NCBI GenBank assembly: GCA_910578985.1
Contig: CAJTSF010000005.1
Span: 62,001-126,000, forward strand
Origin: an uncultured Odoribacter sp.
GTDB lineage: Bacteria > Bacteroidota > Bacteroidia > Bacteroidales > Marinifilaceae
Reading direction: 5' to 3'
Length of the DNA stretch: 64,000 bases
The notes below the pieces were generated by a model, which did no database searches, was not told the DNA's origin, and saw nothing but the letters and a program-made list of their open reading frames with translations. Below are positions 18,564-25,706 of this stretch, piece after piece. Each line of letters begins with the position of its first letter. Position 1 is the first letter of the stretch. Both the position numbers and the translations under genes were made by a program.

Positions 18564-19532
18564 ATGAAAAAAATATTAGTCGTTGGCGCCGGTGGACAAA
18601 TCGGCTCCGAATTGGTTCCCCACTTGAGGGCGATTTACGGTGATAACCACGTGGTAGCTGCCGATATCAGCGCCGACAAATGCCGCGCCCTGGCGGAAGC
18701 AGGTCCCTTCGAAGAACTGAACGCCCTGGACGGGGAAGCCTACACCGCCATCGTCAAAAAATACGGCATCGACACCATCTTCAACCTCGTCGCCCTGCTC
18801 TCCGCCACGGGCGAAAAGAACCCTAAACTGGCATGGGACATCAACATCGGCGCCCTGACCAACGCCCTGTACATCGGCAAGGACAACCAATGCGCGGTGT
18901 TCACCCCCAGTTCCATCGGCGCGTTCGGCAACGACACCCCGAAAGACAAAACCCCGCAGGACACCCTCCAGCGTTCCAACACCACCATGTACGGAGTCTG
19001 CAAGGTGACCGGCGAATTGCTGAGCGACTACTATTTCCACCGCTTCGGCGTGGACACCCGCAGCGTACGCTTCCCGGGACTGATTTCCTACGTGACCCTG
19101 CCCGGCGGAGGCACCACCGACTACGCGGTCGAAATCTACTATGACGCCATCCGCAAAGGCTCCTTCACCTGCAACGTGAAACAAGGGACCTACATGGACA
19201 TGATGTACATGCCCGACGCCCTGAACGCCGTCGTGCAGCTGATGGAAGCGGACCCGACGAAACTGAAGCACCGCAACAGCTTCAACATCGCCGCCATGAG
19301 CTTCGAGCCGGAGCAAATCGCCGCCGAAATCCGGAAACACATCCCCGGCTTCACGATGGACTACCAGATCGACCCCGTCAAGCAGGCGATTGCCGACAGC
19401 TGGCCCAACAGCATGGACGACACGTGCGCCCGCGAAGAATGGGGCTGGAATCCCAAATTCAACCTCACGTCGATGACCGACGACATGCTGGTGAAAGTAA
19501 AAGAAAAGTTCGACAAGGGATTGATCAAGTAA
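18564..19532 (+). CDS. SDR-type L-threonine 3-dehydrogenase (NAD-dependent epimerase/dehydratase family)
   Basis: The 322-residue protein is an extended short-chain dehydrogenase: Rossmann motif VGAGGQIGSEL (residues 7-17), catalytic Tyr143/Lys147 in MYGVCKVTGE, and active-site serine in FTPSSIGAFG. The overall pattern (PSSIGAFG, SVRFPGLISY, GTTDYAVEIYYDAI, MYMPDALNA) matches the UDP-galactose-epimerase-like L-threonine 3-dehydrogenases known from Flavobacterium. They oxidise threonine to 2-amino-3-ketobutyrate, which a kbl-encoded ligase then cleaves to glycine and acetyl-CoA. No kbl gene lies next to it here. A related NAD-dependent epimerase activity cannot be excluded. It has its own promoter and a strong downstream hairpin. 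Confidence 0.82.
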   Translation: MKKILVVGAGGQIGSELVPHLRAIYGDNHVVAADISADKCRALAEAGPFEELNALDGEAYTAIVKKYGIDTIFNLVALLSATGEKNPKLAWDINIGALTNALYIGKDNQCAVFTPSSIGAFGNDTPKDKTPQDTLQRSNTTMYGVCKVTGELLSDYYFHRFGVDTRSVRFPGLISYVTLPGGGTTDYAVEIYYDAIRKGSFTCNVKQGTYMDMMYMPDALNAVVQLMEADPTKLKHRNSFNIAAMSFEPEQIAAEIRKHIPGFTMDYQIDPVKQAIADSWPNSMDDTCAREEWGWNPKFNLTSMTDDMLVKVKEKFDKGLIK

Positions 19533-19556
19533 ATCATCAACTCCTATATAGAAGTA

Positions 19557-19588
19557 CAATTCAGGCGGGGCATGCCCCGCCTGAATTG
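19557..19588. terminator. 32-bp perfect palindrome after the threonine dehydrogenase gene
   Basis: CAATTCAGGCGGGGCA and its exact reverse complement abut each other, 24 bases after the stop codon. The stem is very strong but no T-run follows on either strand, so it may act as an mRNA 3' stabilising or bidirectional termination structure. Confidence 0.6.
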
Positions 19589-19706
19589 CATTATACACGA
19601 GGTTCTTCCCTGCATTTTCCTGGTCAGCGGATTTTCTCGATTGGTGCGGCGGAGTACGGCTCGTTGTCAGGATGTCGTTTTCGCCTCGTCCATACCTTGT
19701 CAGGAA

Positions 19707-19877
19707 TGAATTACGGTTAATCTACAATTCACTTACGGTGATTCTACGACTAAAAGCTTATTAAAAGCTTATTATACCCTTATTAAAAGCTTATATATAG
19801 AATAAGCTTTTAATCGGTTTTTAATAAGTGGTAAAAAATGGATTTATCGTGGAATAACCGTAATTGAACCGTAATTC
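19707..19877. repeat. 171-bp imperfect inverted-repeat element with internal AAGCTT repeats
   Basis: Perfect 11-base ends GAATTACGGTT (19707-19717) and AACCGTAATTC (19867-19877) bound an AT-rich body. Further partial pairing continues inward (TTACGGT..ATTCTACGA against TCGTGGAATAACCGTAA). The centre holds three direct copies of TTAAAAGCTTAT and one inverted copy; 19782-19794 and 19802-19814 form a perfect 13-base stem with a seven-base loop. No open reading frame and no clear target-site duplication were seen. It looks like a MITE-like or otherwise mobile palindromic unit at the edge of an accessory island. Confidence 0.6.
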
Positions 19878-20071
19878 TTTCATGGCTGACTGCTGACCTT
19901 CCCCTCTGCCGGCATGGTAAAGTCATGGAATAGTGTCGGTTCTATTTGAGCGAACACCGGTTTGGCGAATGGACAGGTCACTGAATGCCTCCATGCTTGC
20001 CTTTGGGATAGCGGATGCACTGCAAGGTGGGGAGAGGTACAAATGGTTTATAGAATAGGATAACCTACATT

Positions 20072-20101
20072 AGAGGGATTGGCAATACCAGTCCCTCTTT
20101 T
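20072..20101 (+). terminator. Orphan Rho-independent terminator
   Basis: An 11-pair stem, AGAGGGATTGG against CCAGTCCCTCT with one T-G pair, closes on loop CAATA and is followed by TTTT. The nearest plus-strand gene ends 540 bases upstream, so its original gene appears to be missing. Confidence 0.7.
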
Positions 20102-20186
20102 CTTGTATTTAGTCTACCAGTCTGAAGAAAAGGATGGCATTAGGCTAAAATCTTGTATGAAATGAGTTTTATTTATTCATATTGTT

Positions 20187-20194
20187 TACATTTG
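20187..20194 (+). promoter_or_regulatory. Possible -7 box upstream of the FRG gene
   Basis: TACATTTG matches TAnnTTTG exactly, but lies about 210 bases before the FRG-domain gene and lacks a clear -33 TTTG. If used, it would give a long leader. Confidence 0.3.
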
Positions 20195-20403
20195 AGAACT
20201 TAACAATAATCACAAGTAAAATAACAAATATATTAGCAAACAAATGATTATGGCATTTCAAACATTCAAATGGAACCTAATTGTCATGATAAAATTGACG
20301 TCCATTTTGGAGACAGGAAACGTGTATTAAGAAAGTTTATGATTTGAAAACACTATCAGGAGGGGTAAAACGGAGGGGTTTTGATAGTCAAGAATGAGGA
20401 TTT

Positions 20404-21249
20404 ATGAGGCAAAAATTTAAAGACATGGAAAATATTCAATTCATCTTTCCTAGTGAGGAGGAATTAAAAACTAATGATTTTTCAATAGAAGAAAAAGCGT
20501 CAGGAAATTTCAAAAGCTATAAAGTAAACAATTATTCAGAATTAGTTGTACTTACGGCTCAACTTAGTTTTTTAAATCCCAAGCATTTTATTCTATATCG
20601 TGGACAAAGTGAATCTTTTACCAACCAACAAGGTTGTCTCTCATTTTTACCTACTATCTATCGTAAATCAGGAAATGAGATTTTAACAGATGAGGAATTA
20701 AAAGAGAGATTTAAAAAGTTAGCTGGAGAAGTAGAAAAAATTAGAACAATGGATGTATTTAAGAATATTTCCAAATCTAAGCAATGGGAAAAAAAATCTC
20801 CTATTATTGCAGAAAGTATAATCCAACATTACAATTCAAAAGAAATCCCAACACCTTGGTTGGATTTAACTCAATCTCTAAGAGTTGCTTATTCGTTTGC
20901 TGCCCAATCGCATGATAATAATAGTGATGTTTTTATTTATGTATTTGGAATGCCTAACCCAACACAAACTATTTTTACAGAAAAGAAGAGCGGGATTACC
21001 ATTATTCGTTTGTCGTCTCTTTGTCATCCTAAAGCTTTAAGACCTTTTCTGCAAGAAGGATATTTAGTTTCTACGCCTAAAATTAATACTTGTGAGAAGA
21101 TTGAAACTTGCAATTTTAATAAACGGTTAATTGCTGAAATTAGAATTCCATATGAAAATATCACTAATAAACAATATTTCCATAGAATACCTGAAGATTC
21201 ATTATTAGCAAATCGCTTAGATGTATTTTATCAAAACCAATTGGCATAA
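20404..21249 (+). CDS. FRG domain-containing protein
   Basis: This 281-residue soluble protein carries an FRG domain, recognised by the YRGQSESF phrase (about residue 60), LPTIYRK about 20 residues on, and the later TPWLDLTQSLRVAYSFAAQ block, which corresponds to the domain's second conserved TxxLDxTxxxxxAxxFA motif. The domain takes its name from a conserved F/Y-R-G triplet; its biochemical activity is not established. Such proteins are frequently found in mobile or variable regions. The gene is AT-rich, unlike core genes on either side, and is followed by two other AT-rich genes. ATG 20404 or 20425 may be used. There is no signal peptide. Confidence 0.75.
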   Translation: MRQKFKDMENIQFIFPSEEELKTNDFSIEEKASGNFKSYKVNNYSELVVLTAQLSFLNPKHFILYRGQSESFTNQQGCLSFLPTIYRKSGNEILTDEELKERFKKLAGEVEKIRTMDVFKNISKSKQWEKKSPIIAESIIQHYNSKEIPTPWLDLTQSLRVAYSFAAQSHDNNSDVFIYVFGMPNPTQTIFTEKKSGITIIRLSSLCHPKALRPFLQEGYLVSTPKINTCEKIETCNFNKRLIAEIRIPYENITNKQYFHRIPEDSLLANRLDVFYQNQLA

Positions 21250-21305
21250 AGTATAAAACAAATTCAATAATCAATTATTTATTCACTATTAAAACCAAAA
21301 GAAAA

Positions 21306-22397
21306 ATGAGAAAACTGTTTAGTTTGATGCTGGTGGTACTGGGTGCTGCCGCATTGGTATCCTGTTCTAAGGATGATGACGATGATGTACTGCGTGAGGG
21401 AGAGGGAGTGATTACGTTTGTGACAAAAGCGAAAAGTTTTACATCAGAAAACGACTGTTTATATCTTGAAACCTTCAACGAAGGAGAGAAAATAACCGTT
21501 GACTGGGGAGATGGATGGGGAGAGGAAGAATATGTGTCTGTAAAGAACGAATATAAAGATGAAGATGGTGAAATAGAGGTTTACTATGAAATCAATGCAC
21601 AACATACTTATACAGATGGCAAGTCAAGCCATACGGTTACAGTAAGAGGGAAGATAGAATACTTTAGTGTTTCTCACTGTAAAGTTACTTCCATTGATGC
21701 AACCAAGTGTTCTGCATTGGAAGAGTTGCGGTGTGGCGGCAATCAATTGACCTCATTGGATGTTAGCGGATGCACGGCATTGAAAGTATTGGATTGTTTT
21801 GACAACAAATTAGCCTCATTGGATGTTAGCAAGAATACAGTATTGAAAGAATTGTATTGTGATTACAATCAATTAACCTCATTGGATGTTAGCAAGAATA
21901 CGGCATTGGAATGGTTGGGGTGTTATTGCAATCAATTAACCTCATTGAATGCAAGCGGATGCACGGCATTGCGTGGCTTGAGTTGTAGTGACAATCAATT
22001 AATCTCATTGAATGTAAGTGGATGCACGGCATTGGAAGACTTGGATTGTGGACGGAATAAATTAACCTCATTGAATGTTAGTGGATGCACAGCATTGGAA
22101 GACTTGTCTTGTTTTAACAATCAATTAACCTCATTGGATGTAAGTAAGAATACGGCATTGGAAAAATTGCAGTGTAAAGACAATCAATTAACCTCATTGG
22201 ATGTAAGTAAGAATACGGCATTGCACCGCTTGGAGTGTTATGACAATCAATTCTCTGCCTCTGCCATGAACAAGATTTATAATGATTTGCCTCAAGGGAG
22301 AGTTGATGAAGAGGGTTATAGAAGCAGATTGGAGTGTAACAAATTAGGTGACTACTCCATTGCTGAAAATAAAGGGTGGGATGTATATGTTTATTAA
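21306..22397 (+). CDS. Leucine-rich-repeat lipoprotein with nine 21-residue repeats
   Basis: The 363-residue protein has a lipoprotein signal ending at Cys20 (AALVSC) followed by an acidic run KDDDDD, a feature often linked to surface export of Bacteroidota lipoproteins. A beta-rich domain of about 100 residues follows. Residues 127-315 then hold nine consecutive 21-residue repeats of the form LTSLDVSxxTALxxLxCxxNQ, and a 48-residue C-terminal cap ends in WDVYVY. Such leucine-rich repeats form a solenoid used for protein or ligand binding. The repeats are close to identical at DNA level, so their number may vary between strains. It is 56 bases after the FRG gene and has its own terminator. 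Confidence 0.83.
   Translation: MRKLFSLMLVVLGAAALVSCSKDDDDDVLREGEGVITFVTKAKSFTSENDCLYLETFNEGEKITVDWGDGWGEEEYVSVKNEYKDEDGEIEVYYEINAQHTYTDGKSSHTVTVRGKIEYFSVSHCKVTSIDATKCSALEELRCGGNQLTSLDVSGCTALKVLDCFDNKLASLDVSKNTVLKELYCDYNQLTSLDVSKNTALEWLGCYCNQLTSLNASGCTALRGLSCSDNQLISLNVSGCTALEDLDCGRNKLTSLNVSGCTALEDLSCFNNQLTSLDVSKNTALEKLQCKDNQLTSLDVSKNTALHRLECYDNQFSASAMNKIYNDLPQGRVDEEGYRSRLECNKLGDYSIAENKGWDVYVY
21684..22250 (+). repeat. Nine tandem 63-bp coding repeats
   Basis: These are the DNA repeats that encode the leucine-rich units of the lipoprotein above. The phrase CAATTAACCTCATTGGATGT or a near copy recurs every 63 bases. The first unit is the most divergent and the later ones are nearly identical, which suggests recent duplication or gene conversion. 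Confidence 0.85.
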
Positions 22398-22405
22398 TTA
22401 ACCTT

Positions 22406-22452
22406 ATCACTCCTGCCACTAATAAGATGGTGGTGGGAGTGATTGTTTTTTA
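22406..22452 (+). terminator. Terminator after the LRR lipoprotein gene
   Basis: A 15-pair stem, ATCACTCCTGCCACT against GGTGGTGGGAGTGAT with G-T pairs, is followed by TGTTTTTT. It ends three bases before the next start codon. Confidence 0.8.
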
Positions 22453-22455
22453 ATT

Positions 22456-23289
22456 ATGAAGAAATATAGGAAATATTGTCCCAATTGCGCTAATATAGAA
22501 CGTTGGAAATGTTGGAGATATTGGAAGTTTTGGCTTTATGTTTTTGGAATAATAGTATCGGCAGTTATTCTTATCATTATTCTTCCCACAACTCTCCTTA
22601 CCACATTTCATTGTCCATTCTTTGGACTAAATACAGATTTTACAGAAACAGGGCAAATAGGAGACACAATTGGAGGGATTACTGCACCTATTGTGGGGTT
22701 GCTGAGTATTTGGTTGCTGTATAAAACTTTTGGAGAACAGCAGAAATTCAATGCAAGGCAGGAAGAATTTCAAAATCAACAGCAGAAATTCAATAAAGAA
22801 CAAGTACGTCTAAACCAAAAACAATTAAGAGTTGATAATTACAATCTATTTGTAAACTTAGAAAACACAATTGCAGATAAAGTACATACATTCATCTTAA
22901 CTTATGAGGATGGAAGTTTTTCTATCGGATTAGACGAAATTACTCATCAAAAAGAAAAACTAAATTCCATTACACAAGAGAGTTTACTAAGATTGGAAAA
23001 GCATTTAATATATGCCCAACGTTTGATAAGTACATTCTTGAAAATCAATCGTAATTCCGCACTCAAACATGAAAACAAACAAGTATTTTATGAATCAGTA
23101 AAGGAATCTGCAGACTTATTGATAGAGGTGTTCAAATGTTTGAAGTCTATAAAATTTGTGAAAGCTTCAAGTTCAAGCGATTCACAAAAGAAATTTAATA
23201 AATTAAGAAAGACCTTGGAAAACGATTTAAGCAAATTTGCTATAGACAAAAATCAATCAAACTCAAATAGCCTGCCCTCATGTAACTAA
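22456..23289 (+). CDS. Two-TM coiled-coil protein resembling putative phage abortive-infection proteins
   Basis: The 277-residue protein starts with a cysteine- and tryptophan-rich segment (CPNCANIERWKCW), has a first membrane helix at about residues 27-50, then the motif TGQIGDTIGGITAPIVGLLSI leading into the second helix, and then a long soluble part with a Gln/Lys-rich coiled coil (about 95-130) and an alpha-helical C-terminus. The GxxGDTxGGxxxPIxGL pattern before a second helix is shared with the family annotated as putative phage abortive infection proteins (putAbiC). This is a motif-level resemblance only. The gene is AT-rich and sits directly after a terminator, so it may have its own weak promoter or rely on read-through. 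Confidence 0.6.
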   Translation: MKKYRKYCPNCANIERWKCWRYWKFWLYVFGIIVSAVILIIILPTTLLTTFHCPFFGLNTDFTETGQIGDTIGGITAPIVGLLSIWLLYKTFGEQQKFNARQEEFQNQQQKFNKEQVRLNQKQLRVDNYNLFVNLENTIADKVHTFILTYEDGSFSIGLDEITHQKEKLNSITQESLLRLEKHLIYAQRLISTFLKINRNSALKHENKQVFYESVKESADLLIEVFKCLKSIKFVKASSSSDSQKKFNKLRKTLENDLSKFAIDKNQSNSNSLPSCN

Positions 23290-23309
23290 GAATGCAGGCT
23301 ATCATTTTT
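23268..23309 (+). terminator. Terminator closing the AT-rich island
   Basis: TAGCCTGC (inside the last codons of the preceding gene) pairs with GCAGGCTA at 23294-23301, followed by TCATTTTT. It overlaps the stop codon. Confidence 0.75.
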
Positions 23310-23382
23310 CTTCCCAAACCCATCATTGAAACTCTTCCAGGAAATGGTTTATCGGCGATTTTTGAGAAGTATTCCGATGTTG

Positions 23383-23410
23383 CTGTTCAAAAATCGCGAA
23401 TTTTGAACAG
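23383..23410. promoter_or_regulatory. 28-bp palindrome upstream of the rnr promoter
   Basis: CTGTTCAAAA and TTTTGAACAG are perfect arms around ATCGCGAA, whose centre TCGCGA is itself palindromic. It lies 19 bases before the -33 box of rnr and could bind a dimeric regulator or be a remnant hairpin. Confidence 0.4.
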
Positions 23411-23428
23411 TAATAAAGAAGAAGGTCT

Positions 23429-23459
23429 TTTGTGGTTTCAATTATAATATCTACATTTA
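23429..23459 (+). promoter_or_regulatory. Bacteroides-type promoter of rnr
   Basis: TTTG (23429-23432), a 19-base spacer and TACATTTA (23452-23459) lie 19 bases before the rnr start codon. Confidence 0.65.
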
Positions 23460-23478
23460 GGCTTCAAAATATGATGTC

Positions 23479-25683
23479 ATGAGGAAGAAGAAAAAAGTAA
23501 GCGAGCCTACCATGAGTAAGGCAGAGTTGTGGAAAAGACTGACGACGTTTATGGAAAACCATTCGTCGCGAAGCTATAATTACAAAGAAATCGCCACCCG
23601 CATCCAGGCACGCAGCATGGATATGAAACGGCAAATCTCGGAAGTCCTGAAAGAGATGAGCGAAGGGGGCGTGCTGGAGACGGTGTCGATGGGGAGATAC
23701 AAATACAAGCATGCCGGTTCCTATATCACCGGCATCGTCGAACTGACGGCGAAGGGGTCGGCTTATATCCTGTCGGATGAGATGGAGGGGGATGTCTTCG
23801 TGTCGTTCGCCAATCTGAAACATGCCCTGAACGGGGACAAGGTCAAGGTGTTGGTCTATGCCCGCAGCCGCGACCGCAGGCCGGAAGGGGAGGTCATCGA
23901 GATTCTGGAGCGCAAGCGGGGGACGCTGGTGGGGACGGTGCTGGGCATGGGAAGCTATGCCTTCCTGGAAACATCGGGCAAGCAGTTGCCCTATGAGATA
24001 TTCCTGCCCTCCGACCATCTGCACGGGGCAAAGGACGGCGACAAGGTGGTGGTGCGCATCGTCAATTGGCCCGAGCGCCAGAAGAATCCCGTCGGCGAGG
24101 TGATTGAGGTGCTGGGACGCCCGGGCGACAACGACACGGAGATGAACGCCATCATGGCGGAATACGAGTTGCCGGTGAAATTCCCGTCCGCCGTGCTGAA
24201 GGCGGCGGAGCGGATTCCGCTGGAAATCCCGGAGGAGGAGATACGCAAACGGAGGGATTGCCGGGACACCGTCACGTTCACCATCGACCCTGCCGACGCG
24301 AAGGACTTCGACGATGCCCTGTCGGTCAGGGTGCTGAAAGACGGCACGTATGAGGTGGGTGTGCATATCGCGGATGTGAGCCATTATGTGAAGGAAAACA
24401 CCACGCTGGACAAGGAGGCGTATGCCCGGGCGACGTCGGTCTATCTCGTGGACCGGACCATCCCCATGCTGCCCGAACGGTTGAGCAACGGGGTGTGCTC
24501 CCTGCGTCCGGATGAAGACAAACTGTGCTTCTCCGCCATCTTCCGATTGAACAAGAATGCCCAGGTGCTGAGCCAATGGTTCGGACGCACCGTAATCCGT
24601 TCCAACAGGCGGTTCACCTACGAGGAGGCGCAAGCCATGATTGAGGGGGGGGAAGGCGACTACAAGCAGGAGGTGCTGTTGCTGAACGACCTGGCGCAGC
24701 AACTGCGCGTCGAACGGTTCAAGTCGGGAGCCATCGACTTCGACCGGGAGGAGGTGAAGTTCTACCTGGATGAAAAGGGACACCCGACCGGCGTGTATTT
24801 CAAGCGCTCCAAAGAGGCGAACAAACTCATCGAGGAGTTCATGCTGCTGGCGAACAGGCGGGTGGCGGAATTCATCGGCCATCCGGCAAGCGGCAAAAAG
24901 GCGCCGACGTTCGTCTACCGCATCCACGAGCAACCCCTGCCGGAGAAGCTGGAGGATTTCAACCGTTTCATTTCCAGGTTCGGCTACGGCGTCAAAACGG
25001 GAAGCCGGAAGGCGCTGACCACCTCCATGAACCGGCTGATGGCGGAGGTGCGGGAGAAGCCTGAGCAGAACCTGATACAGACCCTTGCCGTGCGGACGAT
25101 GGCGAAGGCGGAATATTCCACCGACAACTGCGGGCACTACGGGCTGGCATTCGACTATTACACACATTTCACCTCCCCCATCCGGCGCTATCCGGACGTG
25201 ATGGTGCACCGCCTGCTGCAAAGATACCTGGATGCGGGACGGTCGGTGAATAAAGAGAAGTTCGAAGAGTTCTGCAAACACTCGTCCGACATGGAGCAGG
25301 TGGCTGCCAATGCGGAACGGGCATCCATCAAGTACAAGCAGGTGGAGTTCATGGCGGACCGCATGGGGCAGGAGTTCGAGGGGACCATCTCCGGCGTGAC
25401 GCACTGGGGGTTCTATGTGGAGCTGGAAGAGAGCAAGTGCGAGGGTATGGTTTCCATGCGGGAGCTGGACGACGACGCGTATGAGTACGACGAGAAGAAT
25501 TATTGCATCTACGGGCGCTACCACCATAAAGTGTACCAACTGGGGAACAAGGTGCGGATACGGGTGGCGAAAGCCAATCTGGTCGCGCGGCAATTGGATT
25601 TCGAACTCGTCGCTTCGCCGGACAGTCCGAACGGAGCGCCGGAGAAGAAAAACGATAAAAGAAGAAGAGGAAGAAGAAAATAA
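23479..25683 (+). CDS. rnr: Ribonuclease R
   Basis: RNase R is a processive 3'-5' exoribonuclease that can degrade structured RNA. The 734-residue protein has an N-terminal helix-turn-helix-like region, cold-shock domains (TAKGSAYILSDEMEGDVFV, and GSYAFLETSGKQLPYEIFLP), the RNB catalytic domain with DPADAKDFDDAL carrying the metal-binding aspartates and the HIADVSHYV block, and a C-terminal S1 domain (FEGTISGVTHWGFYVELEE) followed by a short Lys/Arg tail. Order and length match the family. It is the first gene after the AT-rich island, has its own promoter, and is followed after 23 bases by the CstA-type transporter gene. Confidence 0.96.
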   Translation: MRKKKKVSEPTMSKAELWKRLTTFMENHSSRSYNYKEIATRIQARSMDMKRQISEVLKEMSEGGVLETVSMGRYKYKHAGSYITGIVELTAKGSAYILSDEMEGDVFVSFANLKHALNGDKVKVLVYARSRDRRPEGEVIEILERKRGTLVGTVLGMGSYAFLETSGKQLPYEIFLPSDHLHGAKDGDKVVVRIVNWPERQKNPVGEVIEVLGRPGDNDTEMNAIMAEYELPVKFPSAVLKAAERIPLEIPEEEIRKRRDCRDTVTFTIDPADAKDFDDALSVRVLKDGTYEVGVHIADVSHYVKENTTLDKEAYARATSVYLVDRTIPMLPERLSNGVCSLRPDEDKLCFSAIFRLNKNAQVLSQWFGRTVIRSNRRFTYEEAQAMIEGGEGDYKQEVLLLNDLAQQLRVERFKSGAIDFDREEVKFYLDEKGHPTGVYFKRSKEANKLIEEFMLLANRRVAEFIGHPASGKKAPTFVYRIHEQPLPEKLEDFNRFISRFGYGVKTGSRKALTTSMNRLMAEVREKPEQNLIQTLAVRTMAKAEYSTDNCGHYGLAFDYYTHFTSPIRRYPDVMVHRLLQRYLDAGRSVNKEKFEEFCKHSSDMEQVAANAERASIKYKQVEFMADRMGQEFEGTISGVTHWGFYVELEESKCEGMVSMRELDDDAYEYDEKNYCIYGRYHHKVYQLGNKVRIRVAKANLVARQLDFELVASPDSPNGAPEKKNDKRRRGRRK

Positions 25684-25706
25684 CCGTTTAACACATCCGA
25701 TACACC

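Larger units (their letters stand above)
19878..20403. other. Non-coding junction between core genes and the AT-rich island
   Basis: About 525 bases without a supportable gene. Composition shifts from mixed to strongly AT-rich near 20130. It contains a complete terminator (20072-20101) with no gene in front of it and a TACATTTG box at 20187-20194. The part from 19900 to 20070 has many stops in all forward frames. I read this as scar sequence left by past insertions or deletions. Confidence 0.5.

Noticed and set aside
21684..22250. Regular 63-bp repeats as a possible CRISPR array
   Set aside because: The units are directly adjacent with no unique spacers, they keep reading frame, and they code for leucine-rich repeats.
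23464..25593. A 709-codon open frame on the minus strand across rnr
   Set aside because: It is a shadow of the GC-rich rnr gene: the translation is rich in His, Arg, Leu and Gln, has no domain, and rnr on the plus strand is a clear full-length family member with its own promoter.
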